This document shows, piece after piece, positions 25,974 through 34,617 of a DNA stretch of 63,123 bases. The DNA lies in NCBI GenBank assembly GCA_016873275.1, contig VGXO01000011.1, positions 1 through 63,123 on the forward strand, in the 5' to 3' direction. The number at the start of each line of letters is the position of its first letter. Positions within the stretch are counted from its first letter, which is position 1. Made by a program: the position numbers and the translations under genes. The notes under the pieces were generated by a model. It worked only from the letters and a program-made list of their open reading frames with translations, made no database searches and was not told the origin of the DNA. This DNA comes from Phycisphaerae bacterium. GTDB taxonomy: Bacteria; Planctomycetota; Phycisphaerae; Phycisphaerales; SM1A02.

Positions 25974-27098
25974 ATGCCCATCAGGACGGCGTTCAAGACC
26001 GAGATCGAGCACGTCTCGATCCTCGACGAGCACGGCCAGTTCGACGCGAAGCTCGGCGCGGGACTCATCCCCGACGGCGACGTCGTGCGGCTCTACGAGC
26101 ACATGTCGATCTGCCGCCACCTCGACGAGGTGGCGTTCAAGCTGCAGCGCTCCGGCCGCATGGGCACCTATCCCCAGAACATGGGGCAGGAGGCGACCAG
26201 CCTCGGCGCCGCGTACGCCCTCGACAAGACCGACTGGATGGTGCCCTGCTACCGCGAGAACTGCGGTCTCTTCTGGCGGGGGCTCCCGATGGAGTACGTC
26301 CTCCTCCATTGGATGGGCGACGAGCGCGGCAACGCGATCCCCCGCGAGCTCTTCTGCATGCCGCTCGCGATCCCGATCGGGACGCAGATGCTGCACGCGG
26401 CGGGGCTCGCCTGGGCGGCGAAGTACCGCGGCGAGAAGCAGATCGCCTGCACGTTCTTCGGCGACGGCGCGACCAGCGAGGGCGACTTCCACGAGGCGAT
26501 GAACTTCGCGGCGAACCTCGACCTGCCGGTCGTCTTCCTCTGCCAGAACAACTCCTGGGCGATCTCGGTGCCGGGCAAGATCCAGTGCTCCGCCCCGACC
26601 ATCGCCCAGCGCGGGCTCGCCTACGGCATGCACTCGGTGCAGTGCGACGGCAACGACGTGTTCGCGATGGTGAAGGTCGTCCGGGACGCCGCCAAGCGGG
26701 CCCGCGAGGAGCACCGCCCGAGCTTCATCGAGGCGGTGACCTACCGGCTGGGCGACCACACCACCGCCGACGACGCCCGCCGCTACCGCGACCAGGCGGA
26801 GGTCGAGCTCTGGAAGACCCGCGATCCCCTCATCCGCGTCCGCTCGTTCCTGAAGGAGCGGAAGCTCTGGAACGACAGCAAGGAGGCGGAGCTCCGCGAG
26901 CGCGCCGAGCGGGAGGTCTCCGCGGCGGTGCAGCGGGCGGAGGGCATCGAGGCGCCCTCCTCGAACGACGTCTTCGACCACACCTACGCGACGCTCGATC
27001 CCCAGCTCCTCACGCAGCGCGAGACCCTCCGCACCAACTCGCTCGGGCAGGAGTCCGGTCGTCGTCCCTCGCACGCCCAGAGCGGCGGAGCCCACTGA
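25974..27098 (+). CDS. 2-oxoacid dehydrogenase E1 alpha subunit (pyruvate or branched-chain type)
   Basis: The 374-residue subunit binds thiamine diphosphate and decarboxylates the 2-oxo acid together with E1 beta. It has 'GRMGTYPQNMGQEATSLGAAYAL', the ThDP motif from 'GDGATSEGDFHEAMNF' to 'CQNNSWAIS', and the phosphorylation-loop-like 'YRLGDHTTADDARRYR'. It resembles Gram-positive PdhA and BkdA1 about equally. ATG 25974 follows GAGGAGCGG at good spacing. It is 2 bases upstream of the E1 beta gene and heads the operon. The leucine-type dehydrogenase 7 kb upstream makes a branched-chain substrate attractive, but pyruvate is as likely. Confidence 0.92.
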   Translation: MPIRTAFKTEIEHVSILDEHGQFDAKLGAGLIPDGDVVRLYEHMSICRHLDEVAFKLQRSGRMGTYPQNMGQEATSLGAAYALDKTDWMVPCYRENCGLFWRGLPMEYVLLHWMGDERGNAIPRELFCMPLAIPIGTQMLHAAGLAWAAKYRGEKQIACTFFGDGATSEGDFHEAMNFAANLDLPVVFLCQNNSWAISVPGKIQCSAPTIAQRGLAYGMHSVQCDGNDVFAMVKVVRDAAKRAREEHRPSFIEAVTYRLGDHTTADDARRYRDQAEVELWKTRDPLIRVRSFLKERKLWNDSKEAELRERAEREVSAAVQRAEGIEAPSSNDVFDHTYATLDPQLLTQRETLRTNSLGQESGRRPSHAQSGGAH

Positions 27099-27100
27099 AC

Positions 27101-28069
27101 ATGGCGAACCTCACCCTGGTCCAGGCGATCAACCTCGCCCTCGTGCAGGAGATGGAGCGGGACGACCGCATCGTCATCCTCGGCGAGGACGTCGGCGTCA
27201 ACGGCGGCGTCTTCCGCGTCACCGAAGGACTGCACAAGCGCTTCGGCGGGCACCGCGTGGTGGACAGCCCGCTTGCGGAGAGCGGGATCATCGGCACGGC
27301 GATCGGGCTCGCGATGGCGGGTCTGCGCCCGATCCCGGAGATCCAGTTCGAGGGCTTCCTCGGTCCCGCCTACGACCAGCTGTGCTCCCACGCCGCCCGG
27401 ATGCGGACCCGCACCCGCGGCGCGTTCACCGTGCCGATGACCGTCCGCGTGCCGGTCGGCGGCGGCATCCACGCGCCGGAGCTCCACAGCGACAGCCCCG
27501 AGGCGATCTACGCGCATCAGCCCGGGATCAAGGTGGTCATGCCCGCGTCGCCCTACGACGCGAAGGGTCTGCTCCTGTCGGCGATCCGCGATCCGGATCC
27601 GGTCATCTTCTTCGAGCCCAAGCGCATCTACCGCGCCTTCCGCGAGGAGGTGCCGGAGGACGAGTACCTGATCCCGCTCGGGCAGGCCCGCACGGTCTGC
27701 GAGGGCGAGGAGCTGACCATGGTCAGCTGGGGCGCGACCGTCATCCAGTGCATGCAGGCGATCGAGAAGAGCGGGCGCAGCATCGAGCTGATCGACCTCC
27801 GCACGATCTACCCCTTCGACATGGAGACCGTCGCCGCGAGCGTCCGCAAGACCGGTCGCGCCGTGGTGGTGCACGAGGCGCCGAAGACCTGCGGCTTCGG
27901 GGCGGAGATCGCGGCGCGGATCATGGAGGAGTGCTTCCTGAGCCTCGAGGCGCCCGTGCAGCGGGTGACCGGCTTCGACACGATCATGCCCTACTACAAG
28001 CTGGAGCTCGAGTACCTGCCCGAGGCCGACCGCATCGTGATGGCGGTCGAGGAGGCGCTGGCGTACTGA
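27101..28069 (+). CDS. 2-oxoacid dehydrogenase E1 beta subunit
   Basis: The 322-residue subunit completes the E1 heterotetramer. Landmarks are 'ILGEDVGVNGGVFRVTEGL', 'DSPLAESGIIGTAIGLAM', 'PEIQFEGFLGPAYDQL', 'HSDSPEAIYAHQPGIKVVMPA', 'IDLRTIYPFD' and 'VHEAPKTCGFGAEIAA'. ATG 27101 comes 2 bases after the E1 alpha stop, so the subunits are translated together. Length is normal for the family. Confidence 0.95.
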   Translation: MANLTLVQAINLALVQEMERDDRIVILGEDVGVNGGVFRVTEGLHKRFGGHRVVDSPLAESGIIGTAIGLAMAGLRPIPEIQFEGFLGPAYDQLCSHAARMRTRTRGAFTVPMTVRVPVGGGIHAPELHSDSPEAIYAHQPGIKVVMPASPYDAKGLLLSAIRDPDPVIFFEPKRIYRAFREEVPEDEYLIPLGQARTVCEGEELTMVSWGATVIQCMQAIEKSGRSIELIDLRTIYPFDMETVAASVRKTGRAVVVHEAPKTCGFGAEIAARIMEECFLSLEAPVQRVTGFDTIMPYYKLELEYLPEADRIVMAVEEALAY

Positions 28070-28121
28070 GCCGCCGGCGCCGCGAGCGACGATCCACTCC
28101 CTGGTCCCCGCGGGAAGTCCC

Positions 28122-29519
28122 ATGTCCGTGAAGCAGCCTGCCGACAAGAGCCAGTTCCTCCTTCCCGACCTCGGGGAGGGCGTGCACGAGGCGGAGCTGA
28201 TCCGCTGGCGCGTGAAGCCCGGCGAGATGGTGAAGGAGCACCAGATCCTCGCGGAGATGGAGACCGACAAGGCGCTCGTCGAGGTGCCGAGCCCGTGGGC
28301 GGGCACCATCCGTGAGCTGCACGGCAAGGAAGGCGAGATCTGCATCGTCGGCAAGGTCCTCGTGAGCTACGAGGTCGGCGCCCGCGCGGCGGCTGCCTCC
28401 GCTCCCGCGCCGCGTGCCGCGGCGAAGGAGGCAGCGCGGGTCGAGGTCCGCGAGCCCGCCAGGGCGCCGGCGAAGGACGCCGCGAAGGAGGAGGACGCGG
28501 GCACCGTCGTGGGCACGATGTCGGGGCAGCTCTCGATCGCCGAGAGGTTTGGGCGACGTCAGGAGTCGGCGGCGGCGCCCGCGCGGAAGGCGCTCGCGAC
28601 CCCCGCGGTGCGGCGCATCGCCCGCGAGCTCGGCGTGGACATCAACCGCGTCGCGCCGACCGGGCGCGGCGGTCGCGTGACGGCGGGGGACGTGCAGTCC
28701 GCCGCCGACCGGGGCGGTCGCGGCGACGCAAGGCAGGATGCTCGCGGTCGCGACCGCGGCGCGGTCGCCGAGGGCTTCTCGCCGAAGTCGGTGCCGATCC
28801 CCGCCGATCGACCGCCCGCGGACGCGGACGGCGTCGTCGAGCGAATCCCCTTCCGCGGGGTGCGGAGGAAGATCGCCCAGGCGCTCGACCTCTCGATCAA
28901 GACCGCGGTCCACTTCACGGTCGTCGAGGAGATCGACGTCACCGACCTGCTCGCGAAGCGGTCGGAGTACGCGCGGGTCCTCGGGCGGAAGCTGAGCCTG
29001 CTGCCCTTCGTGATGTTCGCGGTCTGCCGCGGGCTGCGCAAGCATCCGGAGCTCAACGCGGTGGTCGATGACCCCGGCGAGGCGATCCTCCGCAAGGGTC
29101 CGGTCAACCTCGGCTGCGCCGTCGACACCGAGCATGGGCTGATGGTGCCGGTCATCCGCGACGCGGATCGGCTCGCGCCGGTCGAGCTCTCCGAGGCGGT
29201 CCGCCGGCTCGCGGAGGGCTGCCGCAGCCGCACCGTCGCCCGCGAGGAGCTGATGGGCGGCTCGTTCACGGTCTCGAACGTCGGAAGCCACGGCGGGATG
29301 TTCGCGACGCCGATCATCAACTACCCGGAGGTCGCGATCCTCGGTCTCGGTCGGAGCCGCGAGCGGGTGCTCGTGAAGGGCGGTCGCTTCTACGCCGGGA
29401 CCGTCTTGCCGGTGAGCCTCTCCTGCGACCATCGGGTGGTCGATGGCGCCGCCGGCGCGTCCTTCCTCGCCACGCTTCAGTCGCTGCTCGAGGATCCCGA
29501 GAAGTTGCTCGGAGGCTGA
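28122..29519 (+). CDS. 2-oxoacid dehydrogenase E2, dihydrolipoyl acyltransferase
   Basis: The 465-residue core protein moves the acyl group from E1 to coenzyme A. It has one lipoyl domain with Lys50 in EMETDKALVEVP, an Ala/Glu/Lys-rich linker, a peripheral-subunit-binding domain 'ATPAVRRIARELGVDINRV' near 160-195, a second linker, and the catalytic domain ending in 'SCDHRVVDGAAGASFL' with active His and Asp. The gene lies 52 bases downstream of E1 beta. The E3 lipoamide dehydrogenase is not in the window and must be encoded elsewhere. Confidence 0.95.
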   Translation: MSVKQPADKSQFLLPDLGEGVHEAELIRWRVKPGEMVKEHQILAEMETDKALVEVPSPWAGTIRELHGKEGEICIVGKVLVSYEVGARAAAASAPAPRAAAKEAARVEVREPARAPAKDAAKEEDAGTVVGTMSGQLSIAERFGRRQESAAAPARKALATPAVRRIARELGVDINRVAPTGRGGRVTAGDVQSAADRGGRGDARQDARGRDRGAVAEGFSPKSVPIPADRPPADADGVVERIPFRGVRRKIAQALDLSIKTAVHFTVVEEIDVTDLLAKRSEYARVLGRKLSLLPFVMFAVCRGLRKHPELNAVVDDPGEAILRKGPVNLGCAVDTEHGLMVPVIRDADRLAPVELSEAVRRLAEGCRSRTVAREELMGGSFTVSNVGSHGGMFATPIINYPEVAILGLGRSRERVLVKGGRFYAGTVLPVSLSCDHRVVDGAAGASFLATLQSLLEDPEKLLGG

Positions 29520-29653
29520 GTTGCTCTAGGTCCGCGAATCGCCGGCGCCCCGGCGATCTTCACCCGACCCACGCTGAAGTCGAGGCGTCCACCGGGCGAT
29601 GAACTCAGGTCGGAACCCGACCCTACCTTCATCACGCCCGCGAGGATCGCTCC

Positions 29654-31000
29654 ATGAGTCCCTTCGGAACCACCGTCATGTCCACCGCCGCTTCGCTCCG
29701 CGAGAAGATCGAGAACCGCACCGCGGTCATCGGGATCGTCGGTCTCGGCTACGTCGGGCTGCCGCTCGCCAAGGCGGTGCTCGATGGCGGCTATCCGGTG
29801 CTCGGCTACGACATCGACCAGCGGAAGATCGACGCCCTCAAGGCGGGTCGCTCCTACATCGAGCACCTCGGGCACGACTTCTTCAAGGGTCTCGCCGCCA
29901 ACCAGAAGTTCGCCGCGACCGCGAACCCCGCGGAGCTCGCGAAGGCGGACGCGATCCTGCTCTGCGTGCCGACGCCGCTCGGCACCCACCGCGAGCCGGA
30001 CCTCACCTACGTGCTCGAGAGCACCAAGATGGTGGCGAAGGTCCTCCGCAAGGGTCAGCTGGTGGTCCTCGAGAGCACGACCTATCCCGGCACCACCCGC
30101 GACGAGATGCTGCCGATCCTCGAGAAGACCGGGCTCCGCAGCGGCGAGGACTTCTTCCTCGCCTTCAGCCCCGAGCGCGAGGACCCGGGCTCGCCGGGTC
30201 GCTCCGCGGCGCTCATCCCCAAGCTCGTCGGCGGCGTCGATGCGACCAGCGGCGACCTCGCGGAGGGGCTCTACTCCCGCGTCGTCCGCAAGGTGCACCG
30301 CGTCTCGAGCGCCGAGGTCGCCGAGAGCGCGAAGCTCCTCGAGAACATCTACCGCTGCGTGAACATCGCGCTGGTCAACGAGATGAAGACGGTGCTCACC
30401 GCCCTCGGCATCGACGTGTGGGAGGTGATCGACGCCGCGGCGACCAAGCCCTTCGGGTTCCAGGCGTTCTATCCCGGTCCCGGGCTCGGCGGGCACTGCA
30501 TCCCGATCGACCCGTTCTACCTCACGTGGAAGGCGCGGGCGGTGGGTCAGGCGACCCGCTTCATCGAGCTCGCCGGCGAGGTGAACACCGCGATGCCTCA
30601 CTGGGTGATCGACCGCTGCATGCGGGCGCTCAACGAGGACCGCAAGAGCCTCCGCGGCTCGAAGGTGCTCGTGATGGGCATCGCCTACAAGAAGAACATC
30701 GATGATCCGCGGGAGAGCCCCGCGGCGGAGATCATCGAGCTGCTGCTCGACTCGGGCGCCGAGGTCAGCTATCACGATCCGCACCTGCCGCAGTTCCCGC
30801 CGATGCGGAAGCACCGGCTCGAGCTCCGTTCGACGGAGCTCACCGCGAAGGCGATCTCCGACGCCGACCTCGTCCTGATCGTGACCGATCACGACGCGGT
30901 GAACTACGACCTGATCGGCGAGCACGCGAAGCTGATCGTCGACACCCGAAACGCGATGCAGCGCGTCGCCCGGGTCCGCGGTCGGCTCGTGAAGTCCTGA
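29654..31000 (+). CDS. Nucleotide-sugar dehydrogenase (UDP-N-acetylglucosamine/mannosamine 6-dehydrogenase type)
   Basis: The 448-residue NAD enzyme oxidises C6 of a UDP-HexNAc to a uronic acid for surface polysaccharide synthesis. It has the Rossmann motif GLGYVG (30-35), 'LLCVPTPLG', 'VLESTTYPGTT', 'AFSPEREDPGS', 'VAESAKLLENIYRCVNIALVNE' (cut here from its longer context), nucleophile Cys282 in GGHCIPIDP and the C-terminal 'VMGIAYKKNIDDPRESPA'. The wording fits the WbpA/WecC/TviB group better than UDP-glucose dehydrogenase. No glycan-synthesis genes adjoin it. ATG 29654 follows GAGGA; ATG 29678 is an alternative. A strong hairpin terminator follows. Confidence 0.9.
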   Translation: MSPFGTTVMSTAASLREKIENRTAVIGIVGLGYVGLPLAKAVLDGGYPVLGYDIDQRKIDALKAGRSYIEHLGHDFFKGLAANQKFAATANPAELAKADAILLCVPTPLGTHREPDLTYVLESTKMVAKVLRKGQLVVLESTTYPGTTRDEMLPILEKTGLRSGEDFFLAFSPEREDPGSPGRSAALIPKLVGGVDATSGDLAEGLYSRVVRKVHRVSSAEVAESAKLLENIYRCVNIALVNEMKTVLTALGIDVWEVIDAAATKPFGFQAFYPGPGLGGHCIPIDPFYLTWKARAVGQATRFIELAGEVNTAMPHWVIDRCMRALNEDRKSLRGSKVLVMGIAYKKNIDDPRESPAAEIIELLLDSGAEVSYHDPHLPQFPPMRKHRLELRSTELTAKAISDADLVLIVTDHDAVNYDLIGEHAKLIVDTRNAMQRVARVRGRLVKS

Positions 31001-31026
31001 GTCGATCGTCCTGCACGGTGGACCCA

Positions 31027-31064
31027 CGCGGGGTCCGGCACGAGCCGGGCCCCGCGTTCTCGTT
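31027..31064 (+). terminator. Rho-independent-type terminator after the nucleotide-sugar dehydrogenase
   Basis: CGCGGGGTCCGGC (31027-31039) pairs with GCCGGGCCCCGCG (31044-31056) with one G-U and an ACGA loop. A weak T-rich tail TTCTCGTT follows. Confidence 0.7.
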
Positions 31065-31077
31065 GGCGGGTCGGTCG

Positions 31078-31106
31078 TTGCTCCCGCGTGGGGCGGTCCA
31101 TATGCT
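31078..31106 (+). promoter_or_regulatory. Promoter with -10 six bases before the start codon
   Basis: TTGCTC (31078-31083) and TATGCT (31101-31106) are separated by 17 bases, and ATG 31113 begins 6 bases after the -10. Transcription would start at or beside the ATG, giving a leaderless message for the small exported protein. Confidence 0.55.
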
Positions 31107-31112
31107 GCGGCG

Positions 31113-31322
31113 ATGAAGCAGCGATCCTCGTCCTGGCGGCTGACGACCGCGGTCCTCGCCGCACTCTGCATCGGTTCCTCCGCGCTCGCCCAGGGCGCCC
31201 CGCCTCCGCCCAAGGGACGCGGATACTTGCCGCTCGCCGGCTTCGGGATCCTCGCGGTCCTCGGCGGCGCGGTGCTCGCGATCAGCCTCTATCCATCCAA
31301 GCGCTCGCATCAGGACGTCTGA
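31113..31322 (+). CDS. Small exported membrane protein, unknown function
   Basis: The 69-residue protein has a signal peptide (about 1-26, 'LAALCIGSSALAQG'), a short Pro-rich spacer and one transmembrane helix 'GFGILAVLGGAVLAISLYPS' with a basic C-terminus. I recognise no family. It is the first of three very small exported proteins upstream of deoC (31113, 31358, 31671), all on the plus strand with gaps of 35 and 22 bases, so they are probably cotranscribed. Confidence 0.65.
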   Translation: MKQRSSSWRLTTAVLAALCIGSSALAQGAPPPPKGRGYLPLAGFGILAVLGGAVLAISLYPSKRSHQDV

Positions 31323-31357
31323 TCGGCGTCGCGTCCATCCCTTCCGAGGAACCGGTC

Positions 31358-31648
31358 ATGCACGAGCGATCCCGCCTGGCGTTGCTTGCCCTGAACGTGG
31401 CGCTGCTCCTGGCGCTCGGCGTGGTCCTGTGGGCGCCACGCGCGACGGCGCAGTCCCGACCGCGCGGCGACTACCTGATGGTCTCGGGCGAGGTGAACGG
31501 GGCGAGCGGGCAGGTCCTCTGGGTGCTCGACCAGACCCACGAGGAGCTCGTCGCGATCATGTGGAACCAGCCGACCACCACCTTCGTCGGCATCGGCTAC
31601 CGGAACCTCGTCACGGACGGCGTCAGCCTGATCCGCGGCCGCAACTGA
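31358..31648 (+). CDS. Small exported protein, unknown function
   Basis: The 96-residue protein starts at ATG 31358 after CCGAGGA. A signal peptide (about 7-31, 'LNVALLLALGVVLWAPRATA') precedes a compact beta-rich domain: 'DYLMVSGEVNGASGQVLWVLD', 'EELVAIMWNQ'. It is related in outline to the next protein: both have a hydrophobic strand ending in a 'V-L-Y/W-x-L' and a repeated propeller-like blade, about one beta-blade in size. It may bind a partner at the cell surface; function is not known. Confidence 0.7.
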   Translation: MHERSRLALLALNVALLLALGVVLWAPRATAQSRPRGDYLMVSGEVNGASGQVLWVLDQTHEELVAIMWNQPTTTFVGIGYRNLVTDGVSLIRGRN

Positions 31649-31670
31649 ACCTCCGCGGGAGACGACCACC

Positions 31671-31988
31671 ATGCTTCGCCACCTTCGAGGATCCGCCGCG
31701 CCGCTCTGGGCGTCCGCGTTCGTGCTCGCCGCGCTCGTGATGATCGAGGCGGGCAAGCTGCCGGCGCACCGGGCGCACGCGGGTCCGGCGGTCGCGGGCG
31801 ACGAGGGCTTCTCGCTGCTCACGGCGCCGAGCGCCACGGGCGGCTCTGGTCAGGAGTACCTCTACGTCATCGACGGGCGCGACGAGGTGCTCTACCTCTA
31901 CGAGGTCCCGAACGTCGCCGACCGCCGCATCGTCTTCAAGGGCGGCGCGTTCCTCCCCGCGGTGTTCGCGGCGGGTCGGGGCGGCTGA
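31671..31988 (+). CDS. Small exported protein, unknown function
   Basis: The 105-residue protein has a signal or anchor helix (about 10-27, 'LWASAFVLAALVMIEAG'), a linker rich in His/Ala/Gly, and a blade-like segment 'QEYLYVIDGRDEVLYLYEV' that parallels the preceding protein's 'QVLWVLDQTHEELVAIMW'. It ends 3 bases before the deoC start, so translation of the two is likely coupled. No known family was recognised. Confidence 0.7.
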   Translation: MLRHLRGSAAPLWASAFVLAALVMIEAGKLPAHRAHAGPAVAGDEGFSLLTAPSATGGSGQEYLYVIDGRDEVLYLYEVPNVADRRIVFKGGAFLPAVFAAGRGG

Positions 31989-31991
31989 GCG

Positions 31992-32930
31992 GTGGCGCTC
32001 GCCGCGCGACCGGTCGATGCCGTCGCCGCGAGGCTCCGCGCCGAGTCCTTCACCAAGCGGTCGATCAAGGAACCCGCGAAGTCGAGGGGACTGCGCCTCG
32101 CGGTCTCCATGCTCGACCTCACCACGCTCGAGGGGAAGGACACCCCGGAGAAGGTCCGGGCGCTCGTCCGGAAGGCGAGGTGCCCTTGGGCGGGCGGCCT
32201 GCCTTCGGGGGTCGAGATGGTGCCGCCGGTCGCCGCGGTGTGCGTCTATCCCTCCCTCGTCGCGGTCGCGCGGGAGGCGCTCGAGGGAAGCCCCGTGCGG
32301 ATCGCCTCGGTCGCGACGGCGTTCCCGAGCGGGCAGTCGGCGCTGCGGCTCCGGCTCGAGGAGGTCCGGCTCGCCGTCGCGGAGGGGGCGCACGAGATCG
32401 ACATGGTGATCTCCCGCGGTCGCCTCCTCGCCGGCAAGGAGCAGGAGGTCCGCCACGAGATCGCCGCGGTGCGGGAGGCGTGCGCCGGCGCGATGCTCAA
32501 GATCATCCTCGAGACCGGCGAGCTCGAGTCGCTCGACCTCGTCCGCCGGGCATCCGACCTCGCGATCGAGGCGGCGTGCGACGCGCCGGGCCTGCCGCGT
32601 CCGCGCGACGGCGAGATCTTCATCAAGACCTCGACCGGCAAGGTGGTGCCTGCCGCGACGATGCCGGTCTCGCTCGTGATGATGGAGGCGATCCGCGACG
32701 CCCGCCGCGGCGGCGCGCCCTTGGTGGGGCTCAAGCCCGCTGGCGGCATCCGCACGGCGAAGCAGGCGCTCCACTACCTCGTGATGGTGCAGGAGACGCT
32801 CGGCAGGGAGTGGCTGACGCCGGGGCTCTTCCGCCTCGGCGCGTCGAGCCTGCTCGACGACCTCATGCGGCAGATCCTGCGTGCCGCGAAGGGCTCCTAC
32901 GCCGCGGGCTGGGACGTGCCGGAGGCTTGA
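31992..32930 (+). CDS. deoC: Deoxyribose-phosphate aldolase DeoC
   Basis: DeoC cleaves 2-deoxyribose 5-phosphate to glyceraldehyde 3-phosphate and acetaldehyde in deoxynucleoside breakdown. The 312 residues contain 'MLDLTTLEGKDTPEKV', 'VCVYPSLV', 'EGAHEIDMVISRG', 'LKIILETGEL', the Schiff-base Lys in FIKTSTGK and a second Lys in GLKPAGGIRT. The GTG start at 31992 is 3 bases after the preceding stop. The acetaldehyde product could feed aldehyde dehydrogenases such as the pair at 34618. The last 34 bases overlap the convergent ROK gene. Confidence 0.95.
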   Translation: MALAARPVDAVAARLRAESFTKRSIKEPAKSRGLRLAVSMLDLTTLEGKDTPEKVRALVRKARCPWAGGLPSGVEMVPPVAAVCVYPSLVAVAREALEGSPVRIASVATAFPSGQSALRLRLEEVRLAVAEGAHEIDMVISRGRLLAGKEQEVRHEIAAVREACAGAMLKIILETGELESLDLVRRASDLAIEAACDAPGLPRPRDGEIFIKTSTGKVVPAATMPVSLVMMEAIRDARRGGAPLVGLKPAGGIRTAKQALHYLVMVQETLGREWLTPGLFRLGASSLLDDLMRQILRAAKGSYAAGWDVPEA

Positions 32931-33661
32931 GCCTTCGGCTTCGGCTCCTCGACCGGCGGGGGCGTGAACGGCATGGGCAGGGAGTCCTTCCACTCCGGCT
33001 GCCACAGGCGGAACCCGCCGAGGAACGCGTTCGTGTTCTCGCCGCGCCGGCAGCGCGCGGGCATCTCCTTCAGGAGCCGCGTATTGCCGCCGCCGAGCAC
33101 GACGTAGTCGGGCAGGAGCGCCGCGGAGAGGATCCCGACCACCGTCTCGACGTGCTTCCGCCAGCGCGACTTCCCGCGCCTGAGGAGGCTCCGCTCGCCG
33201 ACGTAGTCCTCGTAGGAGCGACCGCGCCGATACGGCGCGTGGGCGAGCTCCATCGGCTGCACGAGGTAGCGGTCGATCATGCAGCTGCCGAGGCCGGTGC
33301 CGAGCCCGAGGAAGAGCATGCGTCCGCCGAGGTAGCTGCCGACCGCCTGCATCGCGGCGTCGTTGACGATCTTCACCGGCATGCCGAAGGCGCCGGCGTA
33401 GTCGAATGCGGTCCATCCCTGACCGAGGTTCGCCGGGTCCTTCACCACGGACATGCCCACGATCGGGGCAGGGATCCCAATGGTGACCGAGGTGAACTTC
33501 CAGTCCTTGGCGAGCCCAAGGACGCCCTCCACCATCTGCTGCGGGGTGAGCGTGGGTCCTGACTCGAAGCGCCGCGGCTCGGGATCGGAGGGGATGCGGA
33601 TCTTGACGTGGCTGCCGCCGATGTCGATGGCGAGGACCGGCTTGGTGGTGGAGTCGGGCAT
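32897..33661 (-). CDS. ROK-family kinase, polyphosphate glucokinase-like
   Basis: The 254-residue sugar kinase would phosphorylate glucose with ATP or polyphosphate. It has the N-terminal phosphate loop 'LAIDIGGSHVKI', 'VTIGIPAPIV', catalytic Asp in 'KIVNDAAMQAVGSY' and 'FLGLGTGLGSCMI', a set close to PpgK. The usual ROK zinc-finger cysteines are absent, as in PpgK. The C-terminal 30 residues are Pro/Lys-rich. It faces deoC tail to tail with a 34-base overlap. Confidence 0.88.
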   Translation of the reverse strand: MPDSTTKPVLAIDIGGSHVKIRIPSDPEPRRFESGPTLTPQQMVEGVLGLAKDWKFTSVTIGIPAPIVGMSVVKDPANLGQGWTAFDYAGAFGMPVKIVNDAAMQAVGSYLGGRMLFLGLGTGLGSCMIDRYLVQPMELAHAPYRRGRSYEDYVGERSLLRRGKSRWRKHVETVVGILSAALLPDYVVLGGGNTRLLKEMPARCRRGENTNAFLGGFRLWQPEWKDSLPMPFTPPPVEEPKPKAQASGTSQPAA

Positions 33662-33777
33662 GGGTCGATGCGTCCTTGGATCGCGCGAGATGCACTCGCG
33701 GCGGGAAAGGGCAATCTACCCGGGCCGGATGCCGGAATCAGCCATCGATCGAGCGGATTGCAGGCCGAGGCAGGCGA

Positions 33778-34557
33778 TCAGGCGGGATCGGCGGCGGGAG
33801 CGGTCGGCACGGAGGCGGCGGGTGCCTGCGCAGGCGCCGGACGCGGCTCGACCGGAACCTGGATCTCCGACCACTTCCGCGCGTCGCCGACGTACGGGCC
33901 GTTGTACCAGAAGGCACGAGGACTTCCGGCGACCTGCCACGCGGGGTTCGCGGCGAGCCACGACTCGAGCTGCTCCATCCCCTCGCGGACGCGCCGCATG
34001 CCGTACTGCCCCGCGAGCCCGACGCTCACCACCGTCATCGCGTCGGTGTCGACGACGATCACGTTGCCGGCGTCGCCGGTGGGTCCAAGGTCGGCGGTGC
34101 GGTAGAGGAAGGACATCGTCCACTTCTCCGGACGCCCCTCGCCCGACACGGGCATGCCGTCGTAGTCCATCTCGACGGGACTCGTCATGGCGATGTCGCG
34201 GCTCTTGATGTGGTTGAAGAGCGGCCAGAAGCCGCCGTTCATGCCGCCGTCGGGATTGCCCGATCGGGTGAACTCGGCGCGACGCACCGAGGGGTACTTC
34301 TTGAGGTCGATCGCGCCGGGCGGGGTCGGCTCGGGATATCCCGCCGGCAGCGGCGCCTCGATGAGGCTCCGACCAAACCGGTACTGACCGTTGACGATCT
34401 CGATCGACGCCTCGCGGTCCCCGCCGACGCGGGTGACGAGATCGGGCGTCCGCACCGCGCCCATGTCCTCGCCCTCGCCGGGGATCCCGAAGAGCGTGCA
34501 GGCCGAAAGGAGGGGCGCCAGGGCGGCGACGAGGATGGGCGCTTCAAGGAGTCGCAT
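33778..34557 (-). CDS. SOUL-domain heme-binding lipoprotein
   Basis: The 259-residue protein starts at ATG 34557 with a lipoprotein signal (lipobox 'LLSAC', Cys20). The SOUL fold is visible in 'REASIEIVNGQYRFGRSL', 'FNHIKSRDIAMTSPVEMDYD' and 'RKWSEIQVPV', typical of heme-binding SOUL/HBP proteins. It should sit in the periplasm or on the outer membrane. The tail is Pro/Ala-rich. It is divergent from the ALDH pair, with only 60 bases between the starts. Confidence 0.85.
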   Translation of the reverse strand: MRLLEAPILVAALAPLLSACTLFGIPGEGEDMGAVRTPDLVTRVGGDREASIEIVNGQYRFGRSLIEAPLPAGYPEPTPPGAIDLKKYPSVRRAEFTRSGNPDGGMNGGFWPLFNHIKSRDIAMTSPVEMDYDGMPVSGEGRPEKWTMSFLYRTADLGPTGDAGNVIVVDTDAMTVVSVGLAGQYGMRRVREGMEQLESWLAANPAWQVAGSPRAFWYNGPYVGDARKWSEIQVPVEPRPAPAQAPAASVPTAPAADPA

Positions 34558-34617
34558 GGGGACCGGTTCGCCGAGATGCACCGGCGGTTTCGACCGCCGC
34601 GGGATACCCTCCGCCGC

